64,000 bases of DNA from Rhodococcoides fascians A25f. GTDB taxonomy: Bacteria; Actinomycetota; Actinomycetes; Mycobacteriales; Mycobacteriaceae. The stretch lies in assembly GCF_000760935.2 (NCBI RefSeq), contig NZ_CP049744.1:5239501-5303500 (forward strand), in the 5' to 3' direction. Positions 24,844-33,042 of this stretch are shown here, one piece after another. The stretch's first letter is position 1. Every line of letters starts with the position of its first letter. A program made the position numbers and the translations under genes. The notes under the pieces were generated by a model. It did not search any database. It worked only from the letters and a program-made list of their open reading frames with translations, and had not been told where the DNA came from.

Positions 24844-26042
24844 TGCGGTGTCCCTTCTGCAGCCACCAATTTCAGCGGCAGGCGTTCGTATCGGTGAATG
24901 ACGTTGTTGACGGCCCTTTTCGGTGTTCCCGAGGGGACGAATCTTTCGACCCTGCGCGCCAGTACCCGGAGCATGGTCTGCGCTTCGAGGCGCGCGAGAC
25001 CCTGACCTGCACACCCGTGCACTCCGGATCCGAATCCGAGTTGCCGAGCGGCGTCACGGGTGACGTCGAATGCATCGGGGTTGTCCCACTCGCGTTGGTC
25101 CCGGTTTGCCGACGCGTAGATGACCAGCACGCGTGCACCTTTCGGGATTCGCGATCCATCGATCTCGACGTCGCGCACGGCCCGGCGTGAGAACGCTCGG
25201 ATGGGGGACTCGTATCGGACGACCTCGTTGACGGCGTTGGGGATCAGGTCCGGGTCCTGTCGGATGGCCAGCCACTGCTCGGGGTGGCGAGCGAACAGAG
25301 CGAGTGCGCCGGAGATCGCTCCGATCGTCGTATCGAGCGATGGGCCGAGGTAGTCGATCATCAATGCCGGACATGCGGACTTGCCGATCCTGTTCTCGTC
25401 GGCGGCTTTCAGCACGTCGTCGCCCATACTCCCGGGGAGCACCGACCTCTGCCGCACCACCTTCTTGGAGAACGCGAGCATCTCGGTGGCGGCCTTCACG
25501 GCCGTGACGGAGTGACGATTGACGGGCCCGAGCGAGTCGAATGTTGCTCCAGCCCAGCGGAGAAGCTCCTCGCGACCGTCTTCGGGCCACCCCACGAGGT
25601 CGGGCACGACGGACATCGGCAACGCCGTGGCGAGATCGTCGACACCGTCGACGAACGTCTTGCTCAGGGCCGCATCGACGATGCTCTCCGCCTTCTCCTC
25701 CACTGCGGCCGTCATCTTTCGCACGGCCTTCGGCGTCAAGCGGTGCGCGAGAACCGCACGCTTGGTCGCGTGCTCGTCGCCGTCGCTGTTGAGCGTCGTG
25801 CCACGTCCGAGCCTGTTGGCAACCGGATTGAGTCCTACCCCGTCCCCGGAGATGAAGGTCTCGTCGTCGAGCAGGACCTTCTTACAGTCGGCAAAACGCG
25901 AGACGGCGAACACCTGCTGACCCGGAAGCCACACCACCGGACCGAGTTCTCGCAACCTGGCGTAGTGCGGGTACGGATCGAGAATGGCGTCGGTGGAGTA
26001 GATGTTCCTGCGGTACTGGGGAATCGACACGTCGGTTGTCAT
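24840..26042 (-). CDS. Cytochrome P450 (bacterial class I)
   Basis: About 400 residues from the ATG at 26042, chosen because GAGGAC lies 5 nt upstream; earlier ATGs at 26084 and 26102 lie against a palindromic operator. The haem signature FGSGVHGCAGQGLARLE places the Cys ligand near residue 344. The I-helix reads YLGPSLDTTIGAISGAL (DTT kept, Ala-Gly replaced by Pro-Ser), and the K-helix ExxR is NEVVRYES. It hydroxylates an unknown hydrophobic substrate. It heads the operon with its own ferredoxin and reductase and is divergent from a TetR gene with two perfect operators between. Confidence 0.94.
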   Translation of the reverse strand: MTTDVSIPQYRRNIYSTDAILDPYPHYARLRELGPVVWLPGQQVFAVSRFADCKKVLLDDETFISGDGVGLNPVANRLGRGTTLNSDGDEHATKRAVLAHRLTPKAVRKMTAAVEEKAESIVDAALSKTFVDGVDDLATALPMSVVPDLVGWPEDGREELLRWAGATFDSLGPVNRHSVTAVKAATEMLAFSKKVVRQRSVLPGSMGDDVLKAADENRIGKSACPALMIDYLGPSLDTTIGAISGALALFARHPEQWLAIRQDPDLIPNAVNEVVRYESPIRAFSRRAVRDVEIDGSRIPKGARVLVIYASANRDQREWDNPDAFDVTRDAARQLGFGSGVHGCAGQGLARLEAQTMLRVLARRVERFVPSGTPKRAVNNVIHRYERLPLKLVAAEGTPQ

Positions 26043-26087
26043 CAAGTCCTCGATGGGGCCACGGATCCGGCGACGTCCGCCAGACAT

Positions 26088-26101
26088 TGACGATATCGTC
26101 A
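26088..26101. promoter_or_regulatory. TetR operator 1, perfect 14-bp palindrome
   Basis: TGACGATATCGTCA is self-complementary. It lies 46 bp upstream of the P450 ATG at 26042 and shares the half-site TGACGA with the palindrome at 26131. The two centres are 44 bp apart, about four helical turns, so both could be bound on one face of the DNA by the TetR protein encoded at 26197. Confidence 0.7.
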
Positions 26102-26130
26102 CTCATCACACGTCACCGCGTCAAGCATTT

Positions 26131-26146
26131 TTGACGAATTCGTCAA
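26131..26146. promoter_or_regulatory. TetR operator 2, perfect 16-bp palindrome
   Basis: TTGACGAATTCGTCAA is fully self-complementary and lies 51 bp upstream of the GTG of the tetR gene. With the related palindrome at 26088 it gives a paired operator for divergent P450 and tetR transcription. Confidence 0.75.
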
Positions 26147-26196
26147 TATTTCTCGCGATAGGCTGCCCTCACGACATTCCAGAGCAGGAGCACACC

Positions 26197-26865
26197 GTGA
26201 CCGAAGGCAACCGCGTCGAGCGCCGCAAGGCACGCACCAGAGCCGCGCTGGTCCGCGCAGCTCAAGGGCTTCTCGCCAGCGGAAACACCAACGCACCGGT
26301 CCTCGAGATCACGCAGGCAGCCGACGTCAGCAACGGATCGTTCTACAACTACTTCGAGAGCAAGGAAGAGCTGTGGCAAGCGGCCATCGACTCCGCCCTC
26401 GAATCCGCAGGCGACTACCTCGACTCGCTCACCGTCGACCTGGACGACGCAGTCGAAAAGTTCACCCAGTCCTTTCGATTGTCCGGACGGCTGTTCCGCC
26501 TCGAACCGGAACTGAGTCGTGTCCTGCTCAACTCCGAGGCCGCGGCATTCGCCGCGGCCGGGGGCCTTGCCCCGCGTTCGCGTCGTGATATCGAATCAGC
26601 CGCCGCACAAGGACGATTCGATGTGGACGACGCGGATGTCGCACTCGCCATCGTGGCCGGTTCTCTGCTGTCGATGGGTCGACTGCTGCTCGCCCAACCC
26701 GAACGCGACGAAGCAGCGACCGTGGACGGCACGACACAGCGCGTTCTACGGGCACTCGGAATCTCTGCAGACGAAGCCGAAATCCTCTGCAGCCGAGAAC
26801 TTCCGACGTCGTACAGCGGCGGAGTTCACGCAGCGATCGACCCCTCGGGCCAGCCGATCACATAG
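26197..26865 (+). CDS. TetR-family regulator of the P450 operon
   Basis: A 222-residue protein starting at GTG 26197 behind GCAGGAG. The HTH is at about 8-55 (RRKARTRAALVRAAQGLLASGNTNAPVLEITQAADVSNGSFYNYFESKEELWQAA), followed by a helical ligand-binding domain. It is divergent from the P450 operon and the intergenic region carries two matching perfect palindromes, a strong indication that it represses both directions. The ligand is probably the P450 substrate. Confidence 0.88.
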   Translation: MTEGNRVERRKARTRAALVRAAQGLLASGNTNAPVLEITQAADVSNGSFYNYFESKEELWQAAIDSALESAGDYLDSLTVDLDDAVEKFTQSFRLSGRLFRLEPELSRVLLNSEAAAFAAAGGLAPRSRRDIESAAAQGRFDVDDADVALAIVAGSLLSMGRLLLAQPERDEAATVDGTTQRVLRALGISADEAEILCSRELPTSYSGGVHAAIDPSGQPIT

Positions 26866-26875
26866 ACGACCAGAG

Positions 26876-27088
26876 TCAGTCGTCCACGGCCCTGAGCGCG
26901 ACGCTCAGCGCCTCCTGCGCCGATATGTCCGCTTCGATCGCTCCGCGCATCTCGGCATCGTCGAGGTCGACGAGCAACGGCATATCGGCGTCGGACAGTC
27001 CTCGCACATCGGCGAGTTCCTGCTCGCGATCTTTCGCTCGCCGGTAGACGGCAAGGGCCTCGTCCTGCTTCTCTCGTGCGGTGGCCAT
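26876..27088 (-). CDS. Small charged helical protein, 70 aa
   Basis: Unknown family. The protein (start MATAREKQDEALAVYRRAKD) is almost entirely charged or alanine residues in a helix-favouring pattern, with 21 acidic residues. AGAAGG precedes the ATG at 27088. It starts 4 bp after the stop of another small gene on the same strand and its own stop lies 11 bp beyond the tetR stop, so it is convergent with tetR. The spacing and ribosome site support a real gene; no function is suggested. Confidence 0.55.
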   Translation of the reverse strand: MATAREKQDEALAVYRRAKDREQELADVRGLSDADMPLLVDLDDAEMRGAIEADISAQEALSVALRAVDD

Positions 27089-27092
27089 GCCA

Positions 27093-27236
27093 TCAAGCCT
27101 TCTTATGTCGCGCTGGGGCGTGGGCAGACACCTTGACAGGAGCCGATACAGCAACGGGTTCGAACTTCCGATCACTACCGCGCGTGCTCATCTTCATGAA
27201 GTTCTGCAGTTCGTCGTGGATAGGTGTGTCGGTCAT
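27093..27236 (-). CDS. Small basic protein, 47 aa
   Basis: A short protein starting MTDTPIHDELQNFMKMSTRG and ending APARHKKA, basic towards the C-terminus. GAAGG lies 9 nt before the ATG at 27236. It is followed after 4 bp by the 70-residue helical gene, so the two look like a two-gene transcript. I do not recognise the family. The frame is open further upstream, but those residues are Arg/Ser-rich and read like non-coding sequence. Confidence 0.45.
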   Translation of the reverse strand: MTDTPIHDELQNFMKMSTRGSDRKFEPVAVSAPVKVSAHAPARHKKA

Positions 27237-27594
27237 GAGACTCGACCTTCTCGACCTACGATTCGCAGGTCGGTTCGGTTTCGCTGAACCATTGTGTGCG
27301 CTGAACGAGCGGCGTGACACCGACCCTACGGCCTTTCCTCCCACGCGGTCCACGCTGCGCTGCACATAGTCGACCAGAACTACGTTGCTATCGACGGGCG
27401 AGGGGCTCGGAGTCTACTGTCGGTAACACGTCGACAGGGTCGATCGCAACGAAGCGGCAGTCGATGGCCGGCCCTCTGTACGCAGCGCGGGGTAACGGCG
27501 ACTCGAACCTCGACAAACATTCCTGCCGAGGACACATGCTGTTGGTCCGGCGCACGTGCGGCAGCGGCATTCGACGTACAGGATCGAGTCCTCA
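27237..27594. other. 358-bp stretch with no convincing gene
   Basis: GC content drops compared with neighbouring genes and all frames are short with mixed third positions. I see no tRNA-like fold, no long inverted repeat and no insertion-sequence end. It may hold promoters for the small genes on both sides. Confidence 0.5.
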
Positions 27595-27753
27595 GTGCTC
27601 ACCTACAGCTTCAACCTCGAATACCGAGGCGTGTGCCCACTATGCCAACGAATCACGTTGGGCGAAAACGTCGTATCCTCTCCGCTCCGAGGACCGGTCA
27701 CCAGCCGCATCTATGCCTCCTGTGAGGCCTGCGGATGGGAAGGACCGGGATGA
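27595..27753 (+). CDS. Possible small zinc-ribbon protein, 52 aa
   Basis: From GTG 27595 the frame encodes a short protein with two knuckles, VCPLCQ and SCEACGW, separated by about 30 residues, the spacing of a four-cysteine zinc ribbon. It ends three bases before the acyltransferase stop on the other strand. The ribosome site is weak. It could be a true small metal-binding protein or a remnant of a larger one. Confidence 0.35.
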   Translation: MLTYSFNLEYRGVCPLCQRITLGENVVSSPLRGPVTSRIYASCEACGWEGPG

Positions 27754-27756
27754 CGG

Positions 27757-28518
27757 CTAGCCGATCACCGGCGTGCGGTCCTTCGTCAGTTCGTCGAGTT
27801 CCGCTTGCATCACAGAGTGAACTCTGTGAGCGAAGTCCTCTGCGGACTCGTCGGGTTCGGGACGCATCGGGGCGAGCACCGACGTCTGAAGCTTCGTCGG
27901 TAGCGGTAGATACGGAAGCAACCCGACCACCCCCACATTCACGCCCCAGGGAATGGATACCGACAGCGGTAGCGTCTTGACCCGAAATGCCGTCTTGTCC
28001 AATCGGAGCGCCTTGGCGATACGACGTCCACTGCTGAGGACGAGGAGTGACTCACCCGCGCCCGCGGTCACGACCGGAACTATCGGCACCCCGGCTTCCA
28101 TTGCGAGACGCGCGTAACCACTGCGTCCGGCGAAGACGATTTCGTTTCGGTGCCGCCACGACTTCAGCGCATCGAGGTCACCGCCCGGAAAGACCAGTAC
28201 ATTGTGCCCCTCCTCGAATGCGTCAAGAGCATTCTCTCGAGCGGCCGGCCGCGCGCCGAAGGGCTCGAGCAACTTTCCTGCACGCAGTGTCCACGCGATC
28301 TGGTGCGTCAACGCGACCACTTCCCTGGACAGCTTCAGATCGTCGTAGGCCGCCGAGAACGCGAACACGTTCAGATCGATCACTCCGCCGAACCCGTGAT
28401 TGCACACGAACAACACGGGCTCGTCGGGAACCGGTTGTGCGACCGACACTTCGAGGCGGTTGTACAGACGGACCGCATTGATTCCCATGGCCCGAATCGC
28501 CCGAGGTACTTTGTGCAT
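27757..28518 (-). CDS. Lysophospholipid acyltransferase-family protein (PlsC-like)
   Basis: A 253-residue membrane-bound acyltransferase. The acceptor motif appears as LFVCNHGFGGVID, a variant of HX4D with His-Gly-Phe-Gly-Gly-Val-Ile-Asp. VLVFPGGDLDALK corresponds to the phosphate-binding FPEGxRS block, and AGVPIVPVVTAGAGE to the last conserved block. These proteins form the group of diacylglycerol-type acyltransferases common in mycolate bacteria. A 61-bp near copy of its 5' region is found at 30620-30680. It lies 9 bp beyond the stop of the NmrA-like gene on the same strand. Confidence 0.85.
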   Translation of the reverse strand: MHKVPRAIRAMGINAVRLYNRLEVSVAQPVPDEPVLFVCNHGFGGVIDLNVFAFSAAYDDLKLSREVVALTHQIAWTLRAGKLLEPFGARPAARENALDAFEEGHNVLVFPGGDLDALKSWRHRNEIVFAGRSGYARLAMEAGVPIVPVVTAGAGESLLVLSSGRRIAKALRLDKTAFRVKTLPLSVSIPWGVNVGVVGLLPYLPLPTKLQTSVLAPMRPEPDESAEDFAHRVHSVMQAELDELTKDRTPVIG

Positions 28519-28527
28519 GGGCGCACT

Positions 28528-29508
28528 CTAGCGGTGTCGGACGCCCCGGCGTGCTGCTTCACGGACCGCGAACTCACGGTAGGTGGTGGCAGGCCGTCCG
28601 AGAAGCTTCGGCAACTCCGTCATATCTCCCGCAGGGAGGCCGTTCTTGTCGTAGTAGTTCATCATGCGCTCGTAGCAGTCCCTCGAATCCTGCGACCAGT
28701 TGCGGATCCCTCTGGCATTCGAGGACTGCGCAAGTCCACGAATCACATGCTGCGGCGCATGGATCTTGGTCGACAGCAACGACTTGGCGACAACGGTGAC
28801 CAGCGCACCGGCTCCCCGCAACGGGTTCTGCAGAGACGCCGGTGGGAGCCTCACCGCGGATACGGGATGGCCGAGAACGTCGGACCAGATCCGTGCCATC
28901 TCGTGTCGGTCGAGCTCCTGCGACGACAGGTCGTACGTCTGGCCGACGTGCCGCTCCGGTGCGGTCAGGATGTTCGCCGCGACCTCGCTGACATCGTCGC
29001 TGTCGACGACCCCCATCACCGAATTCGGCGACGACGGGTACGGCAGAACTCCACCTTGCATGAACTCCCAGAAATCCAGGTAGTTCTGCATGAAGTGCGA
29101 CGCCCGCAAGTTCGTGTAGGCGATACCCGACCGACGAAACACCTCTTCGACGCGGCCTTTCTCCTGATGGTGAAACATCTCGGCGATCTCGGGATGAATC
29201 ACCGAGTGATACACGATGTGCTCGACGCCGTTCGCGCGACATGCTGCGACGATGTCCTCGGCGATCGATACCTCGTGCACGAGCGACGTCGGATGAACGT
29301 GGAAGAGGCGTCGAACACCGACGGTCGCTGCGAGTACGTCCGCCGCAGATCGAATGTCACCGATCACCACATCGGTCGCTCCGTCCGCACGTGCGCCCTT
29401 GGCCTGCTTCTCGTCCTTGACGAACGCTCGGACCTTTTCTCCGCGTCCGTGCAGATCGCGGACTACTGCGTGTCCGACGCTGCCGCCGGCACCGGTGACC
29501 AGAATCAT
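28528..29508 (-). CDS. NmrA-like NAD(P)-binding reductase, second paralogue
   Basis: A 326-residue protein of the same length as the one at 7924 and aligned with it end to end. Shared blocks include HIVYHSVIHPEI, HFMQNYLDFWEFMQGGVLPYP, SVMGVVDSDDV, RHEMARIWSDVLGHPVSAVRLPP and GLPAGD, so they are paralogues. The cofactor loop here is ILVTGAGGSVGHAVVRDL. GGGAAGG precedes the ATG. Its promoter region carries two TTGAC-N5-GTCAA-type operators of the kind that control the aromatic cluster at 45-51 kb, so it may serve that pathway. Confidence 0.87.
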   Translation of the reverse strand: MILVTGAGGSVGHAVVRDLHGRGEKVRAFVKDEKQAKGARADGATDVVIGDIRSAADVLAATVGVRRLFHVHPTSLVHEVSIAEDIVAACRANGVEHIVYHSVIHPEIAEMFHHQEKGRVEEVFRRSGIAYTNLRASHFMQNYLDFWEFMQGGVLPYPSSPNSVMGVVDSDDVSEVAANILTAPERHVGQTYDLSSQELDRHEMARIWSDVLGHPVSAVRLPPASLQNPLRGAGALVTVVAKSLLSTKIHAPQHVIRGLAQSSNARGIRNWSQDSRDCYERMMNYYDKNGLPAGDMTELPKLLGRPATTYREFAVREAARRGVRHR

Positions 29509-29549
29509 CGTGCACCTTCCCTCGGGACCGAAGTAGAACAAGTCACATA

Positions 29550-29598
29550 TTGACTTGAAGTCAAAAAGTACGGTACAAAAAAACTGACTGACAGTCAA
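29550..29598. promoter_or_regulatory. Tandem TTGACTNNNAGTCAA-type operators
   Basis: TTGACTTGAAGTCAA (29550-29564) is a perfect dyad around a central G. CTGACTGACAGTCAA (29584-29598) is a second copy with one mismatch. Centres are 34 bp apart, twice the 17-bp spacing of the pairs at 46036 and 50686. They lie between the minus-strand NmrA-like gene (start 29508) and the plus-strand hydrolase (start 29689). Confidence 0.65.
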
Positions 29599-29688
29599 TG
29601 GCCTGTCCGGTCACGACGACGAATCAGTGCTCGGCTTCACCGGGCCGAGCACTGCATCCGACGACGCCCTCTACGAGAAAGTAGCGAC

Positions 29689-30603
29689 GTGAGAGATTCC
29701 GAAAGACTTCGCTGGCAGGAGATCAAGTGGGACAGCCACACTCGTGACATCAGCGTGGACGGGTCGCGAGTACACCTGGTCGATCTGAATCCGACCGCGG
29801 ACGAGGCGGTGATCTTTCTACACGGCATATCGGCCAGCTGGCGCTGGTTCATCGAAATCCTGCCCGAGGTCGCGCGGTCGCGTCGCGCAATCGGCATCGA
29901 CCTACCCGGGTTCGGCGGCTCACAATTCTCGCTGGGGCACAGCAGCTTCGCCGCCCTCGCCGATTCCGTCGTCGCAACGTGCGGCGTCCTCGGTGTCGAA
30001 CGGGCCACCGTCGTCGGGCACTCCATGGGTTCGATCGTGGCCACGCGACTTGCGGCGGATCACCCCGGGCTGATCGAGCGGCTCGTCGTCACCGGCGGAC
30101 CGATCCTGTCGCTCACCGGCCTCACACGACGTCCGATCAGCACCATCCGGGATCAACCACGCGCGGTGGCGACCCTGTTGGCAGAGTTGGTCACGATCGG
30201 CCTCCCCATGCCGAACTGGTTGGCGCACAGGGCCGCACGATCACCCCTGCTCCTCAAAGCCGCCCTCGGACCGTTCGTGAACCGGACCGACCGACTCGAC
30301 CCCGAGCTCATGGACCAGGTGATGTCTGCATTGGGCGCACCGGGATCGTTCCCGGCGCTGCTGTCCACCGCATCCGCCGACCCAAGTGCCGGGCTGGACC
30401 GCATCACCTGCCCGACGCGGATCATTCGCGGACCGGGCGATCCCCTGTCACCACCCGCCGACGTTCAGCGGTTCCTCGACGCCGTTCCCGCCGCGACCGC
30501 CGTCGAGATCGAGGGCACCGGACATTGGCCACACATCGAGAAGCCGGTCGAGTTCCTGACCGAACTGACTGCCTTCCTGGACATTCCGGCACAGGAGCCC
30601 TGA
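29689..30603 (+). CDS. Alpha/beta hydrolase
   Basis: A 304-residue cytoplasmic hydrolase starting with GTG. VIFLHGISASWRWF carries the oxyanion HG, VVGHSMGSIVATRLAADHPG the nucleophile Ser112, IRGPGDPLSPPADVQRFL the acid, and GTGHWPHIEKP the catalytic His. The architecture is that of C-C bond hydrolases and esterases, but the N-terminal RLRWQEIKWDSHTRDI is not specific. It faces the NmrA-like gene and shares the operator pair with it. Confidence 0.87.
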   Translation: MRDSERLRWQEIKWDSHTRDISVDGSRVHLVDLNPTADEAVIFLHGISASWRWFIEILPEVARSRRAIGIDLPGFGGSQFSLGHSSFAALADSVVATCGVLGVERATVVGHSMGSIVATRLAADHPGLIERLVVTGGPILSLTGLTRRPISTIRDQPRAVATLLAELVTIGLPMPNWLAHRAARSPLLLKAALGPFVNRTDRLDPELMDQVMSALGAPGSFPALLSTASADPSAGLDRITCPTRIIRGPGDPLSPPADVQRFLDAVPAATAVEIEGTGHWPHIEKPVEFLTELTAFLDIPAQEP

Positions 30604-30619
30604 CCGTTTCGGATCGTTA

Positions 30620-30680
30620 CGCCGAACCCGTGATTGCACACGAACAACACCGGCTCGTCGGGAACCGGTTGCTCGACCGA
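30620..30680 (-). pseudogene. Fragment of a second acyltransferase gene
   Basis: These 61 bp match 28386-28446 with only three differences by eye. On the minus strand they encode EQPVPDEPVLFVCNHGFG, the segment that contains the acceptor His of the acyltransferase at 27757. Sequence on either side does not continue the match, although an ATGCACAA start lies at about the right distance upstream. This is a leftover of a duplicated acyltransferase between the hydrolase and the gluconokinase gene. The rest of the gap 30604-30804 shows no other gene. Confidence 0.65.
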
Positions 30681-30804
30681 CCAGTCCGCGGATGTATGAC
30701 GTCACACCGAATCGGTATAGCGCAAGCCGTTGTGCATCAGGGTTCGGTGGTGAAGATTCGTCAGTGCTGCCGCTCGTCCGAGCGAGCAAGCGGAAAGGTC
30801 TTCG

Positions 30805-31335
30805 ATGCCAGCTCATCCGGTTCGACACATCGCGGTAATGGGCGTGTCAGGGTGCGGTAAGTCGACTGTCTCACAACTACTTTCGAGCGAAGTCGGGGCA
30901 ATTTTCTCCGATGCCGACGATCATCACCCCGCTGCCAACATCGACAAGATGACACGTGGGTTGGCGCTCGACGATGCTGATCGCGCACCGTGGCTCGACA
31001 TGCTGCGCGAGTGGGTCGCGCAGCAGGATCGGCTCGGCAGTCGCACGGTACTGGCCTGCTCGGCCCTCAGACGTAGCTACCGTGATCAGCTCCGATCCGC
31101 GGTCCCCACACTGGTCTTCGTTCACCTCTGCGGCACCCGCGAGACGATTTCGGCCAGGCTTCGCGATCGCGCCGGTCACTTCATGCCGTCCCAACTTCTC
31201 GATTCTCAGCTGTCGAGCCTGGAACCCCTCGGTGCCGACGAAGCAGGCGTGACGATCGATCTGAGTCCCCCTCCGACCGAGCTCGTTCGCCGAATCGTCG
31301 ATGCGCTCGCACTCCCACGAAAGGTATCCCCGTGA
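30805..31335 (+). CDS. gntK: Gluconokinase (GntK/IdnK type)
   Basis: A 176-residue kinase that phosphorylates D-gluconate to 6-phosphogluconate with ATP. The P-loop GVSGCGKST is at about 13-21. The family block FSDADDHHPAANIDKMTRGLALDDADRAPWLDML is present, and CSALRRSYRDQLR and GHFMPSQLLDSQLSSLEPL complete the GntK pattern. Its stop overlaps the SDR start as GTGA. With the SDR and the dehydrogenase at 38855 it recalls the idonate/5-ketogluconate pathway. Confidence 0.92.
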   Translation: MPAHPVRHIAVMGVSGCGKSTVSQLLSSEVGAIFSDADDHHPAANIDKMTRGLALDDADRAPWLDMLREWVAQQDRLGSRTVLACSALRRSYRDQLRSAVPTLVFVHLCGTRETISARLRDRAGHFMPSQLLDSQLSSLEPLGADEAGVTIDLSPPPTELVRRIVDALALPRKVSP

Positions 31336-32105
31336 CCGGCCACAACGTGTTCGACGTCAACGGCAAGATCGCTCTCGTCACCGGCTCGAGCCGTGGGATC
31401 GGTCTCGCACTGTCCGCGGGGCTCGCCGAGGCGGGCGCGGTAGTCGTCCTCAACGGACGAGACGCCGAATCCCTCGAGGCCACCCGCGCCCAACTCGCTG
31501 AGCGCACCGGTGCAGCCGTGCACGCATACGCATTCGACGTCATCGACTCGGCTGCAGTTGCTCAGGCCGCCCGGACCATCGAGACCGAGGTGGGGCCCGT
31601 CGAGATCGTCGTCAACAACACCGGAGTGCAACATCGTGCGCCGTTGCTCCAGTTCGCCGACGACGACTTCCGGAGAGTCCTGGAGACCAATCTCAGCAGC
31701 GCCTTCTACGTCGGGCGCGAGTTCGCGCGCGCCATGGTTGCTCGCGGGCACGGCAAGATCGTCAACATCTGCTCGGTCCAGAGCGAGCTGGGCCGCCCCG
31801 GAATCACACCCTACGCAGCGAGCAAGGGCGGCCTGAAGATGCTGACCCGCGGCATGTGCGCCGATCTTGCGCCCTACGGTCTTCAGGTCAACGCGCTCGC
31901 ACCCGGTTACTTCGACACCGAACTCACCAAAGCTCTCGTCGACGACACCGAGTTCACTGCATGGCTGGCGAAGCGGACGCCCGCAGGGCGGTGGGGTCGA
32001 ACCGAAGAACTGGTGGGCTCGTTGCTGTTCCTCGCCTCCAGCGCATCCGACTTCGTCAACGGACAAATTCTGTACGTCGACGGCGGCATGACCGCCGTCG
32101 TCTGA
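31332..32105 (+). CDS. SDR, gluconate 5-dehydrogenase-like
   Basis: A 257-residue classical SDR with TGSSRGIG at 17-24, VVNNTGVQHRAPL, Ser148, and YAASK with Tyr161 and Lys165. PAGRWGRTEELVGSLLFLASSASDFVNGQILYVDGGMTAVV closes the protein in the usual way. VNNTGVQHR and the RGMCADLAPYGLQVNALAPGYFDTELTKALVDD segment resemble gluconate 5-dehydrogenase (IdnO). It probably interconverts 5-ketogluconate and gluconate, in line with the coupled kinase. A different sugar acid is possible. Confidence 0.82.
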   Translation: MTGHNVFDVNGKIALVTGSSRGIGLALSAGLAEAGAVVVLNGRDAESLEATRAQLAERTGAAVHAYAFDVIDSAAVAQAARTIETEVGPVEIVVNNTGVQHRAPLLQFADDDFRRVLETNLSSAFYVGREFARAMVARGHGKIVNICSVQSELGRPGITPYAASKGGLKMLTRGMCADLAPYGLQVNALAPGYFDTELTKALVDDTEFTAWLAKRTPAGRWGRTEELVGSLLFLASSASDFVNGQILYVDGGMTAVV

Positions 32106-32123
32106 GAGAGAAACGAGAAGTCG

Positions 32124-33041
32124 ATGACAGCTCCCCGCATATACCTCGGGCCACAGGACAATGTCGCTGTAGCCGAGGCGGTTACCTCCTCCGGAGGCAT
32201 CCTCGGTCCCCTCGAGACCGCAGACGCCGTGGTCTGGACGGCCGGACCCGACAACTTTCCCTCGAACCTTCCCGATTCGGTTCGCTGGGTGCAACTCTCG
32301 TCGGCTGGGGTCGAGGCCTGGATCGACAGCGGAATAGTGGACGACCGTCGGGTATGGACCTCGGCCGCAGGTGCCTACGCGCGTACGGTGGCCTCGCACA
32401 CGATAATGCTGCTGTTGGCCGGAGTTCGAGGCCTGCCTGCTCAGCTCGCCGCAAGCTCCTGGCGTAAGGATGAATTCGATCCGCTCGTCGGCACTCTGGA
32501 CGGTGCAACGGTCGCGATCGTCGGCTGCGGCGGCATCGGCCGTGCCCTCATCCCGTTCCTGCACGCGGCAGGTGCGGATGTTCTTGCGGTGACACGGTCC
32601 GGAGTCCCTGTAGCCGGTGCGGTCGACACGCTGCCGGCCGAGCGAACCGGCGAGGTGTGGACTCGCGCAGACCATGTCGTCATCGCAGCTCCGGCCACCA
32701 GTGCCACCGCCCACCTCGTCGATGCCGCCGCGCTCGACCAGCTCGGACCGAAGTCATGGATCGTCAACGTCGCCCGCGGGTCACTGATAGATACCGAAGC
32801 AGCGACAAAAGCACTGCAGAACAACAGGATAGGTGGTCTCGCCCTGGACGTCACCGATCCTGAACCACTCCCCGACGGACACCCACTGTGGTCCCTGCCG
32901 AACGCCATCATCACCCCGCATATCGCCAACCCGGCGTCGGGACTGTCGTCGGCGCTGGCGAAGCACATCGGGCGAAACGTCGAGAAGTTCACAGCCGGTG
33001 AAGAATTGGCTGCCCGGATCGATCTCTCTCGCGGCTACTGA
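32124..33041 (+). CDS. D-2-hydroxyacid dehydrogenase
   Basis: A 305-residue NAD(P)-dependent enzyme of the D-isomer 2-hydroxyacid family. The Rossmann loop is VAIVGCGGIGRALIPFL, and WIVNVARGSLIDTEA carries the catalytic Arg. LALDVTDPEPLPDGHPLWSLPNAIITPHIANP contains the Glu (DPEPLP) and the catalytic His (ITPHIA). Members reduce glyoxylate, hydroxypyruvate or 2-keto-sugar acids. It is third in the gntK-SDR operon, 18 bp after the SDR stop. If the neighbouring operon yields glyoxylate, this would reduce it; that is speculation. Confidence 0.9.
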   Translation: MTAPRIYLGPQDNVAVAEAVTSSGGILGPLETADAVVWTAGPDNFPSNLPDSVRWVQLSSAGVEAWIDSGIVDDRRVWTSAAGAYARTVASHTIMLLLAGVRGLPAQLAASSWRKDEFDPLVGTLDGATVAIVGCGGIGRALIPFLHAAGADVLAVTRSGVPVAGAVDTLPAERTGEVWTRADHVVIAAPATSATAHLVDAAALDQLGPKSWIVNVARGSLIDTEAATKALQNNRIGGLALDVTDPEPLPDGHPLWSLPNAIITPHIANPASGLSSALAKHIGRNVEKFTAGEELAARIDLSRGY

Positions 33042-33042
33042 C

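Noticed and set aside
26043..26102. Earlier P450 start at 26102 or 26084
   Set aside because: The upstream ATGs lie against or inside a perfect palindromic operator and lack a ribosome site, whereas 26042 has GAGGAC at the right distance.
31206..32714. Long minus-strand frame (502 codons) over the SDR and hydroxyacid dehydrogenase
   Set aside because: It crosses two recognised genes with catalytic motifs on the plus strand and has no recognisable domain.
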